Positions 1 to 7,172 are shown, counted from the first letter of the stretch. The stretch: DNA of 20,962 nt from Polynucleobacter sp. (GCA_023257325.1 JALRCP010000049.1:1-20962), one strand, 5' to 3'. Translations and numbers: made by a program. The notes: generated by a model not told the origin, from the letters alone.

Positions 1-1
1 G

Positions 2-355
2 ATTGCTCGTCTAACTGCCAACAAAACAGTTCCTGCTTTTGCACCTGGCGACACAGTAGTTGTTAACGTTAACGTGGTTGAAGGTAACCGTAAACGTGTA
101 CAGGCTTACGAAGGTGTTGTAATTGCTAAGCGTAACCGTGGCTTGAACTCAAGCTTTATCGTTCGTAAGATTTCATCTGGCGAAGGTATTGAGCGTACAT
201 TCCAAACATACTCACCATTGATCGCTAGCATTGAAGTGAAGCGTCGCGGTGATGTGCGTCGTGCTAAGTTGTACTACTTGCGTGACCGTTCTGGTAAGTC
301 TGCTCGTATTAAAGAAAAGCTACAAGCTCGTTCAAAAGAAGTCGCAGCAGAGTAA
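2..355 (+). CDS. rplS: Large-subunit ribosomal protein bL19 (3' part; start lies before the window)
   Basis: This is a structural protein of the 50S subunit, located at the interface with the 30S subunit. The frame is open from base 2, giving 117 residues. It matches bL19 along its length as remembered from E. coli: the conserved blocks [50 protein letters not shown] and [15 protein letters not shown] all appear in the family order. Only about 8-12 N-terminal residues appear to be missing at the window edge, so the GTG at 74 is not the real start. rplS is normally last in the operon rpsP-rimM-trmD-rplS, and the strong terminator 40 bp downstream fits that position. The C-terminal tail after the KARIKE-like region is a few residues longer than in E. 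coli ([12 protein letters not shown]), which is common in Burkholderiales. Confidence 0.97.
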   Translation: MARLTANKTVPAFAPGDTVVVNVNVVEGNRKRVQAYEGVVIAKRNRGLNSSFIVRKISSGEGIERTFQTYSPLIASIEVKRRGDVRRAKLYYLRDRSGKSARIKEKLQARSKEVAAE

Positions 356-393
356 TCTCTGTTCTTCTAGAGCGCTTGTAAAGGCTTATTATC

Positions 394-420
394 AAAAGGC
401 AGCTCACGCTGCCTTTTTTC
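394..420 (+). terminator. Rho-independent terminator of the rplS operon
   Basis: A perfect 10-bp stem, AAAAGGCAGC (394-403) and GCTGCCTTTT (408-417), encloses the 4-nt loop TCAC. It runs straight into a T-rich tail. It lies 38 bp after the rplS stop and before the next gene. Confidence 0.9.
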
Positions 421-450
421 TTTTCACGAAATACTTTTTGAATATTTCTA

Positions 451-456
451 TACACT
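451..456 (+). promoter_or_regulatory. Possible -10 element of the Nudix gene (leaderless start?)
   Basis: TACACT (TAnnnT class) ends exactly 6 nt before the ATG at 463, and no Shine-Dalgarno sequence precedes that ATG. No good -35 box is visible at 16-19 bp. A -10 box this close would start transcription at or beside the A of the start codon. This is an inference from spacing only. Confidence 0.35.
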
Positions 457-462
457 AGACCC

Positions 463-1182
463 ATGTCGAGTTCAGCCAATTCAAAGAATCGTGGTCCTCA
501 GTTTGATCCCAGTGCGGTGCCCATTGTGGCTCGGGATAGTCATTTGCCGACTCTGGCAGATCACCTACTCACGGAGGCCGGACTGCGAGCCCGTTTTTTA
601 GAGGACAAAGCTTGGACTTGTGAGGTCACAGATGAGAACAGGGCGGCTCTGGCTAGCCAAGGGGCAGCAGCAGCGGGGCGTGGTCAAGTGCCTACTCCAG
701 CGGCTGTATTGATTCCTGTGGTGGCCCACACGGATCACTTGAGTATCTTGCTCACGCAACGCACCCAACATTTGCATGACCATCCAGGGCAAATTAGTTT
801 TCCAGGGGGGCGTTCAGATCCAGAGGATCAGACTCCAGAGGGAACTGCTTTGCGTGAGGCCCATGAAGAAATTGGTTTACCGCCTGAGCAAGTAGAAGTT
901 CTGGGGTGCTTACCGCACTATTTAACCATCACGGGTTATCAAGTTACACCCGTGGTGAGTTTGGTGACGCCCGGACATACTTATCGAGCGGATGAATTTG
1001 AGGTGGCGGATATTTTTGAGGTGCCACTGAGTTTTTTAATGAACCCCCATCATCACGAACATCGTTTGTGGGAGAGTCCGCAAGGCTACCGTCGTTTTTA
1101 TGCCATGCCCTATGAAAATAAGTTTATTTGGGGAGCAACAGCAGGTATGCTACGGAATCTTTATCATTTTTTACGAGCATGA
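463..1182 (+). CDS. Nudix hydrolase, CoA pyrophosphatase type (NudL-like)
   Basis: This is a 239-residue cytoplasmic Nudix enzyme. The family hydrolyses coenzyme A or acyl-CoA to 3',5'-ADP and (acyl-)phosphopantetheine. The CoA-pyrophosphatase signature is visible at residues 97-116, including LLTQRT and HPGQISFPGG, and is followed by the Nudix helix REAHEEIGL at 131-139, which carries the metal-binding glutamates. The region ITGYQVTPVV (about 156-165) and the C-terminal WGATAG also match the NudL/YeaB subgroup. The N-terminal 80 residues are longer than in E. coli NudL and look poorly conserved, so a later start is possible, though no better one is evident. The stop overlaps the next start as ATGA (1179-1182), implying translational coupling to the CobD/CbiB-like gene. 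Substrate choice is inferred from the signature, not shown. Confidence 0.9.
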   Translation: MSSSANSKNRGPQFDPSAVPIVARDSHLPTLADHLLTEAGLRARFLEDKAWTCEVTDENRAALASQGAAAAGRGQVPTPAAVLIPVVAHTDHLSILLTQRTQHLHDHPGQISFPGGRSDPEDQTPEGTALREAHEEIGLPPEQVEVLGCLPHYLTITGYQVTPVVSLVTPGHTYRADEFEVADIFEVPLSFLMNPHHHEHRLWESPQGYRRFYAMPYENKFIWGATAGMLRNLYHFLRA

Positions 1183-2123
1183 CATTCTTTTCAATTCTTT
1201 TTGCGCTCATCGCAGAGCAATACAAACCCGTTGAAAAAGATCACTGGGTCCGTCGTTTATCCAATGCTTGGTTAGATTTTATTGTCAGAAACATTGATAC
1301 GGGCGCTGATCGAAGCGGCCGATTGGCTTGTTTGGCTGCTTTTATTCCACCGGTTGTTTTGGTCTTGGCGGTGCACATTATTTTATTGGCCACACAACCT
1401 TTCTTGGCGTTTTTGTGGAACATCTTTATTGTTTATTTATTCTTAGGGTTTAGACAATTCAGTCATCCATTCACGGCCATTCATGAAGCTTTGTTGGATC
1501 GTGACTTGGATGCAGCCCGTCAAGTTTTAGCCGAGTGGCAAGGCGCTGGTGTGAACACAGAGACCATGAGTGAGTCAGAAGTGATTCGATTGGCTCTTGA
1601 GCAAGCCATCATCGGGGCTCATCGCCATGTCTTTGCTCCTATTTTTTGGTTCATGTTGCCATTTGGTCCAGCAGGCGTTGTGTTGTATCGCTTGGTCGAT
1701 ATGGCTGCCACCCGTTGGCCCTCTCAAGCCAGTGCATCTATGGGGCGTGCGGCAAGAAGCCTATTTCAAATCATTGATTGGATCCCGGTTCGTCTAACGG
1801 CCATTGGGTTTGCGATTGTGGGTAACTTTGAGGATGCTATTTATGGTTGGAGATACCACTTGCGTAAATGGTCGAATGAATTAGATGCAGTCATCTTGGC
1901 AGCAGGTGCAGGCGCCTTAGGTGTTCGTTTGGGTTCACCATTACCAGAGCCAGACAGTGACGAAGCTTTGCGAATGGCAGAAGCGGGTGAGCCTCCCATT
2001 TATGATTTAGGCCAAGAAGCGTCAGTGAGAAGTTTGCGATCTGCAGTGGGATTGGTGTGGCGCGCCGTGATTCTGTGGCTCACGCTGATCCTGTTGATGA
2101 CTATTTCAGTCTGGCTTGGATAG
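1179..2123 (+). CDS. CobD/CbiB-family integral membrane protein
   Basis: This protein has 314 residues when started at the ATG of the ATGA overlap with the Nudix gene; an upstream in-frame start at 1128 would lie inside that gene and is less likely. It shows several hydrophobic segments: an N-terminal one (residues 1-13), a long pair at about 48-93, one around 165-185 and a C-terminal one ending in the last residues. The stretch APIFWFMLPFGPAGVVLYR is characteristic of CbiB/CobD, the adenosylcobinamide-phosphate synthases. Betaproteobacteria commonly carry this paralogue next to the Nudix and rsgA genes, away from cobalamin genes, and no other cobalamin gene occurs here, so a role in B12 synthesis should not be assumed. 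AmpE-like regulatory proteins belong to the same superfamily. The last 23 bp overlap the end of rsgA on the other strand. Confidence 0.85.
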   Translation: MTFFSILFALIAEQYKPVEKDHWVRRLSNAWLDFIVRNIDTGADRSGRLACLAAFIPPVVLVLAVHIILLATQPFLAFLWNIFIVYLFLGFRQFSHPFTAIHEALLDRDLDAARQVLAEWQGAGVNTETMSESEVIRLALEQAIIGAHRHVFAPIFWFMLPFGPAGVVLYRLVDMAATRWPSQASASMGRAARSLFQIIDWIPVRLTAIGFAIVGNFEDAIYGWRYHLRKWSNELDAVILAAGAGALGVRLGSPLPEPDSDEALRMAEAGEPPIYDLGQEASVRSLRSAVGLVWRAVILWLTLILLMTISVWLG

Positions 2124-3075
2124 CATCGGCATTATGCGATTCATGGCGCAACTGACGGAATAATTCCACGCGTTGCGCTGAGATGGCCCCAACTTCAACT
2201 TGTGCCCGAATGGCGCACCCCGGTTCATCACCATGGCTGCAATTATGAAACTTGCATTGACCTAAGAACGGTCTAAATTCAATGAAGGCGTGTTGTAATT
2301 GGCTTTCAGATAAATGCGCCAAGCCAAATTCCTGAAACCCTGGTGAGTCAATTAAGGCTCCCGCAAAATCGGAGACTGCCTCAGATTCATGGGGTTGAGG
2401 TAAGTCGTAATAACGACATGCCGTGGTGGTGTGCTTACCACTGTCTAATTTTTTAGAATGTTCTTGTGTTTGTGCTGCGGCATTAGGAATCAATGCATTG
2501 AGTAGGGTTGATTTGCCCATGCCCGATTGCCCCACCAATACAGAAACTTTACCTTGAACATGCGGTAGTAAGGCAGCCACAGATGCAGGGTCATGCTTGA
2601 CTGACATTTCATGGACGGGATACCCCATCGCAATATAAGGTGCCAATAATTTTCTGGCAGCAGGTAATTTATCGGGTAAGTCACATTTGTTTAAGATAAT
2701 GCGCGGAATGATTTCTGCGGTTTCGGCTGCAATCACTGCGCGACCCAATAAATCTGGAGAAAAACCAGGCTCGGTGGCGAGCACAATCAAGATTTGATCA
2801 ACGTTGCTTGCAATCGATTTGCTTTTGTAGGCGTCTGAGCGATACAGCAAATTTTTGCGCTCGTGGATGGTTTCAATCACGGCCTGATCGGGCCCGGTTT
2901 CTTGAACTTCTAATACATCACCTACGGCACCTAAATGTTGTTTGCCGCGCGAAGTCACTTGATACAGAGCTTTGATATCCAGCTCACCTTGCTTGACTGC
3001 CTCGCCGTCTTTGATGGGTCTGGCTAAATAGTGTCGACCGTAAGAAGCAACCAAGAGGGCTTGAAATGATTTCAT
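2101..3075 (-). CDS. rsgA: Small-subunit ribosome biogenesis GTPase RsgA (YjeQ)
   Basis: RsgA is a circularly permuted GTPase that checks late maturation of the 30S subunit and helps release RbfA. The 324-residue protein has an N-terminal OB-fold region. The G motifs follow in permuted order: G4 NKCD at 129-132, then the P-loop GQSGMGKST at 182-190, then G3 DSPG at 243-246. A C-terminal zinc knuckle is formed by C274, C279, H281 and C287 (C-x4-C-x-H-x5-C). Length and order are standard. The ATG at 3075 is preferred over a TTG one codon upstream. It sits 6 bp after the stop of the upstream membrane protease gene, so the two are probably cotranscribed. Its 3' end overlaps the convergent CobD/CbiB-like gene by 23 bp. 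Confidence 0.97.
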   Translation of the reverse strand: MKSFQALLVASYGRHYLARPIKDGEAVKQGELDIKALYQVTSRGKQHLGAVGDVLEVQETGPDQAVIETIHERKNLLYRSDAYKSKSIASNVDQILIVLATEPGFSPDLLGRAVIAAETAEIIPRIILNKCDLPDKLPAARKLLAPYIAMGYPVHEMSVKHDPASVAALLPHVQGKVSVLVGQSGMGKSTLLNALIPNAAAQTQEHSKKLDSGKHTTTACRYYDLPQPHESEAVSDFAGALIDSPGFQEFGLAHLSESQLQHAFIEFRPFLGQCKFHNCSHGDEPGCAIRAQVEVGAISAQRVELFRQLRHESHNADAIQARLK

Positions 3076-3081
3076 CAAGGA

Positions 3082-4350
3082 CTAACTCGCAGCCAATTTT
3101 TGCAAGTGCGCAATTCGTAGAGGCGCGGGCGGATGAGAATCATAAAACTTGGAGTAAAGAGGGTCAGGCGTTAATGTCGCGGCATTATCTTGGTAAAGCT
3201 TAACTAAGGCAGTGATCAAGTCGTGTGCCGAGGATTTTTCTGCGGCAAAGGCATCCGCTTCATATTCATGTTTGCGTGAGCCCATGCTATTGATGGGTGT
3301 TAAAAAGAAACCAAATACGGGTAAGACCAAACTAAACAAAGCCAAAGCCAAACCAGCGTTGTAGCCATTGATATCAGGCATGACGCCTAGGCTTAAATAA
3401 AACCAAGCTTTGGTTGAAATCCAACCCAAAAGCGCCAACACTAAAAAGCTCAAAGCGAATGACTGAATCAAACGCTTGCGAATGTGTTGACGCTTGAAGT
3501 GACCTAATTCATGCGCCAAGACGGCTTCGATTTCTTCTGGATTGAGTCGTTCAATCAAAGTGTCAAAGAAAACAATTCGTTTGGCCTTGCCCATGCCAGT
3601 GAAGTAAGCGTTGCCGTGAGCACTGCGCTTGCTGCCGTCCATGATGAAAAGACCTTGGCTGGTGAAGTCGCAGCGTTTTAACAAGTCTTCAATGCGATCT
3701 TTAAGTGGACCGTCTTCCAACGGTTTGAACTTGTTAAAAAGAGGGGCAATGAAGGTTGGGAACAGCCATAGCAATAGAGCATTGAAAGCCACCCAAACAA
3801 ACCAAGTCCACACCCACCAAAACTCGCCAGCTTCAGTCATCAAAGTTAACACCACCCATAGAAGCGGTAAGCCAATCGCCAAGCCCAAGAGAATGCCTTT
3901 AATCAGGTCGGTCAGAAAAAGGGCGGGGGTCATGCGGTTAAAGCCAAACTTTTCCTCGATGCCAAATTGGCGGTACCAGGAAAAAGGTAAATCAATGATG
4001 CCAGTAATCAAACTAATAGAGATCAGTAGAGCGATTTGTTGCAGAATGCCAGGACCTAAAATCTCAAGAGTGAAGTTGTGAACCCACTGTAAGCCTCCCA
4101 AGAAAGTGAAGCCAATCAAAATCACCGCCGATAGGGCGATTTCAAAAAGACCCAAGCGCAGTTTGGTCATGGTGTAATCAGCTGCTTTGCGATGGTCAGC
4201 TAAAGTAATTTTGCTGGCAAAATCAGCCGGTACCTGATCGCGGTGAGAAGCAATGTGGCGAATGTGGCGGCTTGCCAAGTAATAGCGGGTGGCCACACTG
4301 AGAGTGAGCCCGGCAATAAACAGTAAAGTAAACAAAAAATTAAATGTCAT
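3082..4350 (-). CDS. M48-family membrane metalloprotease (Ste24 / CAAX protease 1 type)
   Basis: This is a 422-residue multi-pass zinc endopeptidase. The catalytic motif HELGH lies at residues 280-284, with two zinc-binding histidines and the catalytic glutamate. The third ligand is the glutamate in EYEAD (E362), followed by DAFAA. Hydrophobic segments flank it: an N-terminal helix at 1-25, helices at about 70-90, 100-120, 150-170 and 180-200, and two more at about 300-345. The [10 protein letters not shown] stretch before HELGH is typical of the Ste24 branch rather than the shorter HtpX heat-shock proteases. Bacteria carrying it usually lack prenylated CAAX substrates, so a role in membrane-protein quality control is the likelier inference. 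The start is only 3-15 bp from the divergent orn start, and the stop is 6 bp before rsgA. Confidence 0.92.
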   Translation of the reverse strand: MTFNFLFTLLFIAGLTLSVATRYYLASRHIRHIASHRDQVPADFASKITLADHRKAADYTMTKLRLGLFEIALSAVILIGFTFLGGLQWVHNFTLEILGPGILQQIALLISISLITGIIDLPFSWYRQFGIEEKFGFNRMTPALFLTDLIKGILLGLAIGLPLLWVVLTLMTEAGEFWWVWTWFVWVAFNALLLWLFPTFIAPLFNKFKPLEDGPLKDRIEDLLKRCDFTSQGLFIMDGSKRSAHGNAYFTGMGKAKRIVFFDTLIERLNPEEIEAVLAHELGHFKRQHIRKRLIQSFALSFLVLALLGWISTKAWFYLSLGVMPDINGYNAGLALALFSLVLPVFGFFLTPINSMGSRKHEYEADAFAAEKSSAHDLITALVKLYQDNAATLTPDPLYSKFYDSHPPAPLRIAHLQKLAAS

Positions 4351-4356
4351 GAGATG

Positions 4357-4362
4357 ATTATA
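4357..4362 (-). promoter_or_regulatory. -10 hexamer of the M48 protease-rsgA operon
   Basis: On the minus strand a perfect TATAAT lies 6 nt before the ATG at 4350. The hexamer overlaps the first codons of the divergent orn gene. A 16-18 bp upstream match to TTGACA is poor. The spacing predicts an mRNA beginning at or next to the start codon. Confidence 0.45.
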
Positions 4363-4365
4363 AAG

Positions 4366-4950
4366 ATGAGCACAACAAGAAAGAATGACCGTTTAGTTTG
4401 GGTGGATATGGAAATGTCTGGTTTACAGCCAGAAACCGACCGAATTCTAGAGATTGCCATGATTGTGACCGATGGCGACCTTAATATAGTGGCCGAAGGG
4501 CCAGTTTTGGTAGTTCACCAAGAAGACGTAGTATTGGACCGCATGGACGCTTGGAACAAAGGTACCCATGGCAAATCTGGGCTAATTGACAAGGTCAAGG
4601 CTTCTACTCTCACGGAAACTGAGGTTGAAGCTCAATGCCTGGCTTTTTTAAAGCAGCACGTCAAAGCCAGTATTTCTCCGATGTGTGGTAATACCATCCA
4701 TCAAGATCGTCGTTTCATGAACCGTTATATGCCTAAGTTAGAGGCTTACTTTCATTACCGCAACATCGACGTTTCAACGATTAAAGAACTTTGTAAGCGT
4801 TGGCAACCTGAAGTTGCTAAGGGGTTCTCTAAGCAACAGGCTCATACCGCCTTGGCAGACATCATTGAATCAGTCGAAGAGTTGCGTTATTACCGCGAAA
4901 AATTATTTATTCCAACCGTTGGGGATGCCCCCATTGCGGAAGGTAATTAA
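4366..4950 (+). CDS. orn: Oligoribonuclease (DEDDh 3'-5' exoribonuclease)
   Basis: Orn degrades very short RNAs (2-5 nt, above all diribonucleotides such as pGpG) to mononucleotides, completing RNA decay and cyclic-di-GMP turnover. The 194-residue product carries all five DEDDh residues at the expected places: D14 and E16 in [10 protein letters not shown]114 in HQDRRF, H160 and D165 in HTALADI. The family block [17 protein letters not shown] and the dimer-interface region EAYFHYR are intact. The ATG at 4366 is chosen because it aligns with the N-terminus of E. coli Orn; an in-frame ATG at 4354 would add four residues. Neither has a strong ribosome-binding site. The gene is divergent from the M48 protease with almost no DNA between them. 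Confidence 0.97.
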   Translation: MSTTRKNDRLVWVDMEMSGLQPETDRILEIAMIVTDGDLNIVAEGPVLVVHQEDVVLDRMDAWNKGTHGKSGLIDKVKASTLTETEVEAQCLAFLKQHVKASISPMCGNTIHQDRRFMNRYMPKLEAYFHYRNIDVSTIKELCKRWQPEVAKGFSKQQAHTALADIIESVEELRYYREKLFIPTVGDAPIAEGN

Positions 4951-4968
4951 AGCATCCAAGAATTCAAC

Positions 4969-4973
4969 GAAGG
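4969..4973 (+). promoter_or_regulatory. Ribosome-binding site of the AEC transporter gene
   Basis: GAAGG lies 7 nt before the ATG at 4981, within the 30-bp gap after orn. It is one of the few recognisable Shine-Dalgarno sequences in this window. Confidence 0.6.
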
Positions 4974-4980
4974 TCACCCC

Positions 4981-5862
4981 ATGTTTTTAAGAATTGCCGC
5001 CATCATCACCCCAGTGGTATTGATCATTTTGGTGGGTTGGTTGTATGGTCGCAAAGCGCATCCTGATATGTCCGGTATCAATCGGGCGACCTTGGATGTG
5101 ATTGCACCCCTGTTGGTGGTTTCTGCATTCGTGAGCAAAGATTTTGAACTGCTTGATCAGTGGAATTTATTGCTTTGCGGTGTGGCCGTGGTTCTCGGTT
5201 CGGGCATTTTGGCGTGGCCGATTGCCAAAATAGCGGGCATGGATCCAAAGACATTTGTGCCACCGATGATGTTTAATAACTGTGGCAACATGGGTTTACC
5301 TTTGGCTGTATTTGCTTTTGGTGCGGCGGGTTTGGCGCCAGCTGTGGCCTTGTTTGCGATTTCTAATTTGATGCATTTCACTTTGGGGGTGAAGCTTGTG
5401 AACCCTAGGGCATCGGTGAAAGGGGTATTCGCAAACCCAATGGTGATTGCCACCATCTTAGGCATTTTCTTATCATCGACCAAGCATCTTTACACCTTGC
5501 CTGAACCTTTGTATCAATCCATCAAATTATTGGGTGATGCAACCGTGCCATTGATGTTGTTTTCTTTGGGTGTGCGCATGAAAGATGCAAACCTGAAGCA
5601 TTGGCGTGAGGGTTTCTTGGGGGCGGCTGTTTGTCCGATTGTTGGACTCCTTATTGCCTTAATGATTGCACCCTTTGTTGAGATGACGGATTTGCAGCGA
5701 GGCTTGTTATTTGTGTTTGCAAGTTTGCCACCAGCCGTTCTGAACTTCTTAGTCGCTGATCGCAATAAACAAGATCCAGAGTTGGTGGCTTCAATCGTCT
5801 TGCTGGGCAACCTCTCGGCCATGATCTTTGTGCCGATTGGGCTTTATTTAGGTTTGAAGTAG
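4981..5862 (+). CDS. AEC (auxin efflux carrier) family membrane transporter
   Basis: This is a 293-residue inner-membrane protein with about ten hydrophobic segments, starting with IAAIITPVVLIILVGWLYG at residues 5-23. It has two similar halves, and the conserved NCGNMGLPLAVFAFG (about 100-114) is the helix-break motif of the AEC/BART superfamily. TVPLMLFSLGVRM (about 188-200) is the matching element in the second half. Relatives export or exchange small organic acids such as malate or malonate, but nothing here identifies the substrate. It begins 30 bp after orn with its own GAAGG ribosome-binding site and may be cotranscribed with orn. No terminator is visible before the toxin-antitoxin promoter region downstream. 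Confidence 0.88.
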   Translation: MFLRIAAIITPVVLIILVGWLYGRKAHPDMSGINRATLDVIAPLLVVSAFVSKDFELLDQWNLLLCGVAVVLGSGILAWPIAKIAGMDPKTFVPPMMFNNCGNMGLPLAVFAFGAAGLAPAVALFAISNLMHFTLGVKLVNPRASVKGVFANPMVIATILGIFLSSTKHLYTLPEPLYQSIKLLGDATVPLMLFSLGVRMKDANLKHWREGFLGAAVCPIVGLLIALMIAPFVEMTDLQRGLLFVFASLPPAVLNFLVADRNKQDPELVASIVLLGNLSAMIFVPIGLYLGLK

Positions 5863-5929
5863 CTCTCACGTTGATTGAGGCTGACATTCGGAATAATTTA
5901 AACGCTGCCAAAAAGTTGATATTGAATAC

Positions 5930-5958
5930 TTGCTTTTGTTCCCAATTGTAGCTACAAT
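5930..5958 (+). promoter_or_regulatory. Predicted sigma-70 promoter of the toxin-antitoxin operon
   Basis: TTGCTT (5930-5935, 3/6 match) and TACAAT (5953-5958, 5/6 match) are separated by exactly 17 bp. Transcription would start near 5965, about 12 nt before the antitoxin ATG. The -10 box sits in the right arm of the 30-bp palindrome, so a repressor bound there would block RNA polymerase. Confidence 0.6.
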
Positions 5959-5966
5959 TGGGAACA
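5937..5966. promoter_or_regulatory. Perfect 30-bp palindromic operator for toxin-antitoxin autoregulation
   Basis: The left arm TGTTCCCAATTGTAG (5937-5951) and right arm CTACAATTGGGAACA (5952-5966) are exact reverse complements with no spacer. The site covers the -10 box of the antitoxin promoter. Ribbon-helix-helix antitoxins of the RelB/DinJ type bind such palindromes as dimers and repress their own operon, more tightly with toxin bound. The binding itself is inferred. Confidence 0.85.
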
Positions 5967-5967
5967 T

Positions 5968-5971
5968 GGAG
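5968..5971 (+). promoter_or_regulatory. Ribosome-binding site of the antitoxin gene
   Basis: GGAG lies 5 nt before the ATG at 5977. It supports that start over the out-of-frame ATG at 5966. Confidence 0.7.
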
Positions 5972-5976
5972 ACGAT

Positions 5977-6246
5977 ATGTTAACTGTTGATGTGCGTTGC
6001 CGCATAGACCCTAAAACTAAAGAACAAGCCTCTGAGGTTATTGAGGCTATGGGGTTAAGTGTGTCTGACGCAATTAGATTGTTTCTCAAAAGAGTTGCAA
6101 CTGACGGCGCGATTCCATTCGAATTGCGAGCTCCCAATGCAAAAACTATTGCAGCAATTCAAGAATTGGAAAATCCATCTCGAAGAGCCAAATTAAAAAA
6201 ATATAAAAATTTAGAAGAGATGCATAGGAGCTTAAAGAAACGATAA
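5977..6246 (+). CDS. RelB/DinJ-family antitoxin
   Basis: This is an 89-residue antitoxin of a type II toxin-antitoxin pair. Residues 1-45 fit the RelB/DinJ ribbon-helix-helix domain: a short N-terminal strand (LTVDVRCRID), then two helices with the family signature GLSVSDAIRLFLKRV and the turn GAIPFEL at about 44-50. The C-terminal 40 residues are basic and lysine-rich, as expected for the disordered segment that wraps around and neutralises the toxin. The gene is preceded by a GGAG ribosome-binding site and the palindromic operator. Its stop overlaps the toxin start by one base (TAATG), the usual coupling that keeps antitoxin in excess. The 3' part is markedly AT-rich (about 27% G+C over 6181-6240 by hand count), unlike its neighbours, suggesting horizontal acquisition. 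Confidence 0.92.
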   Translation: MLTVDVRCRIDPKTKEQASEVIEAMGLSVSDAIRLFLKRVATDGAIPFELRAPNAKTIAAIQELENPSRRAKLKKYKNLEEMHRSLKKR

Positions 6247-6521
6247 TGCTTTTACCAGTCCCCAGTACTCAGTACGGGAAAGACTTTAAGCGAATCGTTC
6301 AGAGCCCAAAGTTCAACCAAGCTGATTATTTAATTGCACTTTTTCTTTTGCTTTCTCAAAAAAGACTGCCTGCTAAATACAAAAATCACCCTTTGAAGGG
6401 TGATTTCATTGGCTATTGGGATTGTCACATCACGAATGATTGTGTTTTGATTTATAAGGCAACCCTCTCTGAGTTGTTCTTAGCTCGAATTGGAACTCAT
6501 TCTGAGTTGTTCAAAAATTGA
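6246..6521 (+). CDS. YafQ-family mRNA interferase toxin
   Basis: This is a 91-residue RelE-superfamily toxin of the YafQ branch, which cuts mRNA on the translating ribosome. All residues reported as important in E. coli YafQ (H50, H63, D67, H87) have counterparts shifted by two: H48 in KNHPLKG, H61 in YWDCH, D65 and H85 in IGTH. The toxin therefore looks intact and active. It overlaps the antitoxin stop by one base, and its own stop is one base from the stop of convergent mogA (6523). The coding sequence contains a 10-bp hairpin around the H48 codon that reads as a terminator on the opposite strand. Family assignment is firm; target codon preference cannot be read from sequence. Confidence 0.92.
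   Translation: MLLPVPSTQYGKDFKRIVQSPKFNQADYLIALFLLLSQKRLPAKYKNHPLKGDFIGYWDCHITNDCVLIYKATLSELFLARIGTHSELFKN
6375..6406 (-). terminator. Predicted intrinsic terminator for mogA, antisense inside the toxin gene
   Basis: On the minus strand, AAATCACCCT (6406-6397) pairs perfectly with AGGGTGATTT (6392-6383) around a TCAA loop. It is followed by more T residues, TTTTTGTATTT overall. It lies about 117 nt past the mogA stop, where mogA transcripts must end because mogA and the toxin gene have no intergenic space. On the plus strand the same hairpin has a weak T tail. Predicted by eye. Confidence 0.6.
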
Positions 6522-6522
6522 A

Positions 6523-7164
6523 CTATTTCACCCTAATTGCCGACTTGGGTCTAAAAGCTTTAATCACACTTTCATTGGTCTCTACATACGGTCCACCGAT
6601 TAAGTCGATGCAGTAGGGAACCGCTGCAAAAATGCCGGGGACCACAGATTTACCCTCAGCATCTTTTAATCCCTCCAGCGTTTCTTGAATTGCCTTGGGC
6701 TGCCCAGGTAGATTAATAATTAAGGCTGCATGCCCATCAATCTCTCGCAATGCGGCAACTTGGCGGGACAAAATCGCTGTAGGAACAAATTTAAGGCTGA
6801 TTTGACGCATTTGTTCAGCAAAGCCAGGCATTTCCCTGCTTGCAACCGCTAATGTGGCCTCAGGGGTCACATCACGTCTTGATGGGCCTGTGCCGCCTGT
6901 AGTCAAAACCAAATCACAACCGACCTCATCAATCAATTCAACAATGGTTTGAGAGATCAATTCCTTTTCATCCGGAATCAAGCGAGACTCCATGTGCCAT
7001 GGAGAGCTTAATGCTTTACCAAACCAAGCTTGCAAAGCTGGAATGCCTTCATCTTGATAAACCCCGCTACTGGCGCGGTCAGAAATTGAGATTAAGCCAA
7101 TCCAGATTTCATCAGGATGCTGACGCTTAGCATGTTTTGGATTCTTATTTGTCATAGGGGTCAT
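6523..7164 (-). CDS. mogA: Molybdopterin adenylyltransferase MogA
   Basis: MogA activates molybdopterin by adenylating it with ATP, before MoeA inserts molybdate. The 213-residue protein aligns closely with remembered E. coli MogA from IGLISISDRASSGVYQD (residues 22-38) through the nucleotide/molybdopterin-binding loop TTGGTGPSRRDVTPEAT (88-104), REMPGFAEQMRQISL and LPGQPKAIQETLEG to AFRPKSA. The first 20 residues are an extra polar N-terminal extension absent from E. coli MogA. An internal ATG at 7155 would shorten it by three residues. No Shine-Dalgarno is visible. It is convergent with the toxin gene (one base between stops) and divergent from pmbA. Its partners moeA and moaA lie about 9 kb away in this window, on the same strand. 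Confidence 0.96.
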   Translation of the reverse strand: MTPMTNKNPKHAKRQHPDEIWIGLISISDRASSGVYQDEGIPALQAWFGKALSSPWHMESRLIPDEKELISQTIVELIDEVGCDLVLTTGGTGPSRRDVTPEATLAVASREMPGFAEQMRQISLKFVPTAILSRQVAALREIDGHAALIINLPGQPKAIQETLEGLKDAEGKSVVPGIFAAVPYCIDLIGGPYVETNESVIKAFRPKSAIRVK

Positions 7165-7172
7165 GGTATTTT

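Noticed and set aside
249..458. Small open frame overlapping the end of rplS and its terminator
   Set aside because: It reads through the terminator hairpin and overlaps a conserved ribosomal gene out of frame.
3629..4081. 150-codon plus-strand open frame inside the M48 protease gene
   Set aside because: It lies wholly antisense to a well-supported membrane protease. Its odd composition is what complementing hydrophobic codons produces.
5863..5929. Search for a transporter terminator or insertion boundary before the toxin-antitoxin promoter
   Set aside because: No inverted repeat, T run, target-site duplication or tRNA-like sequence is visible there.
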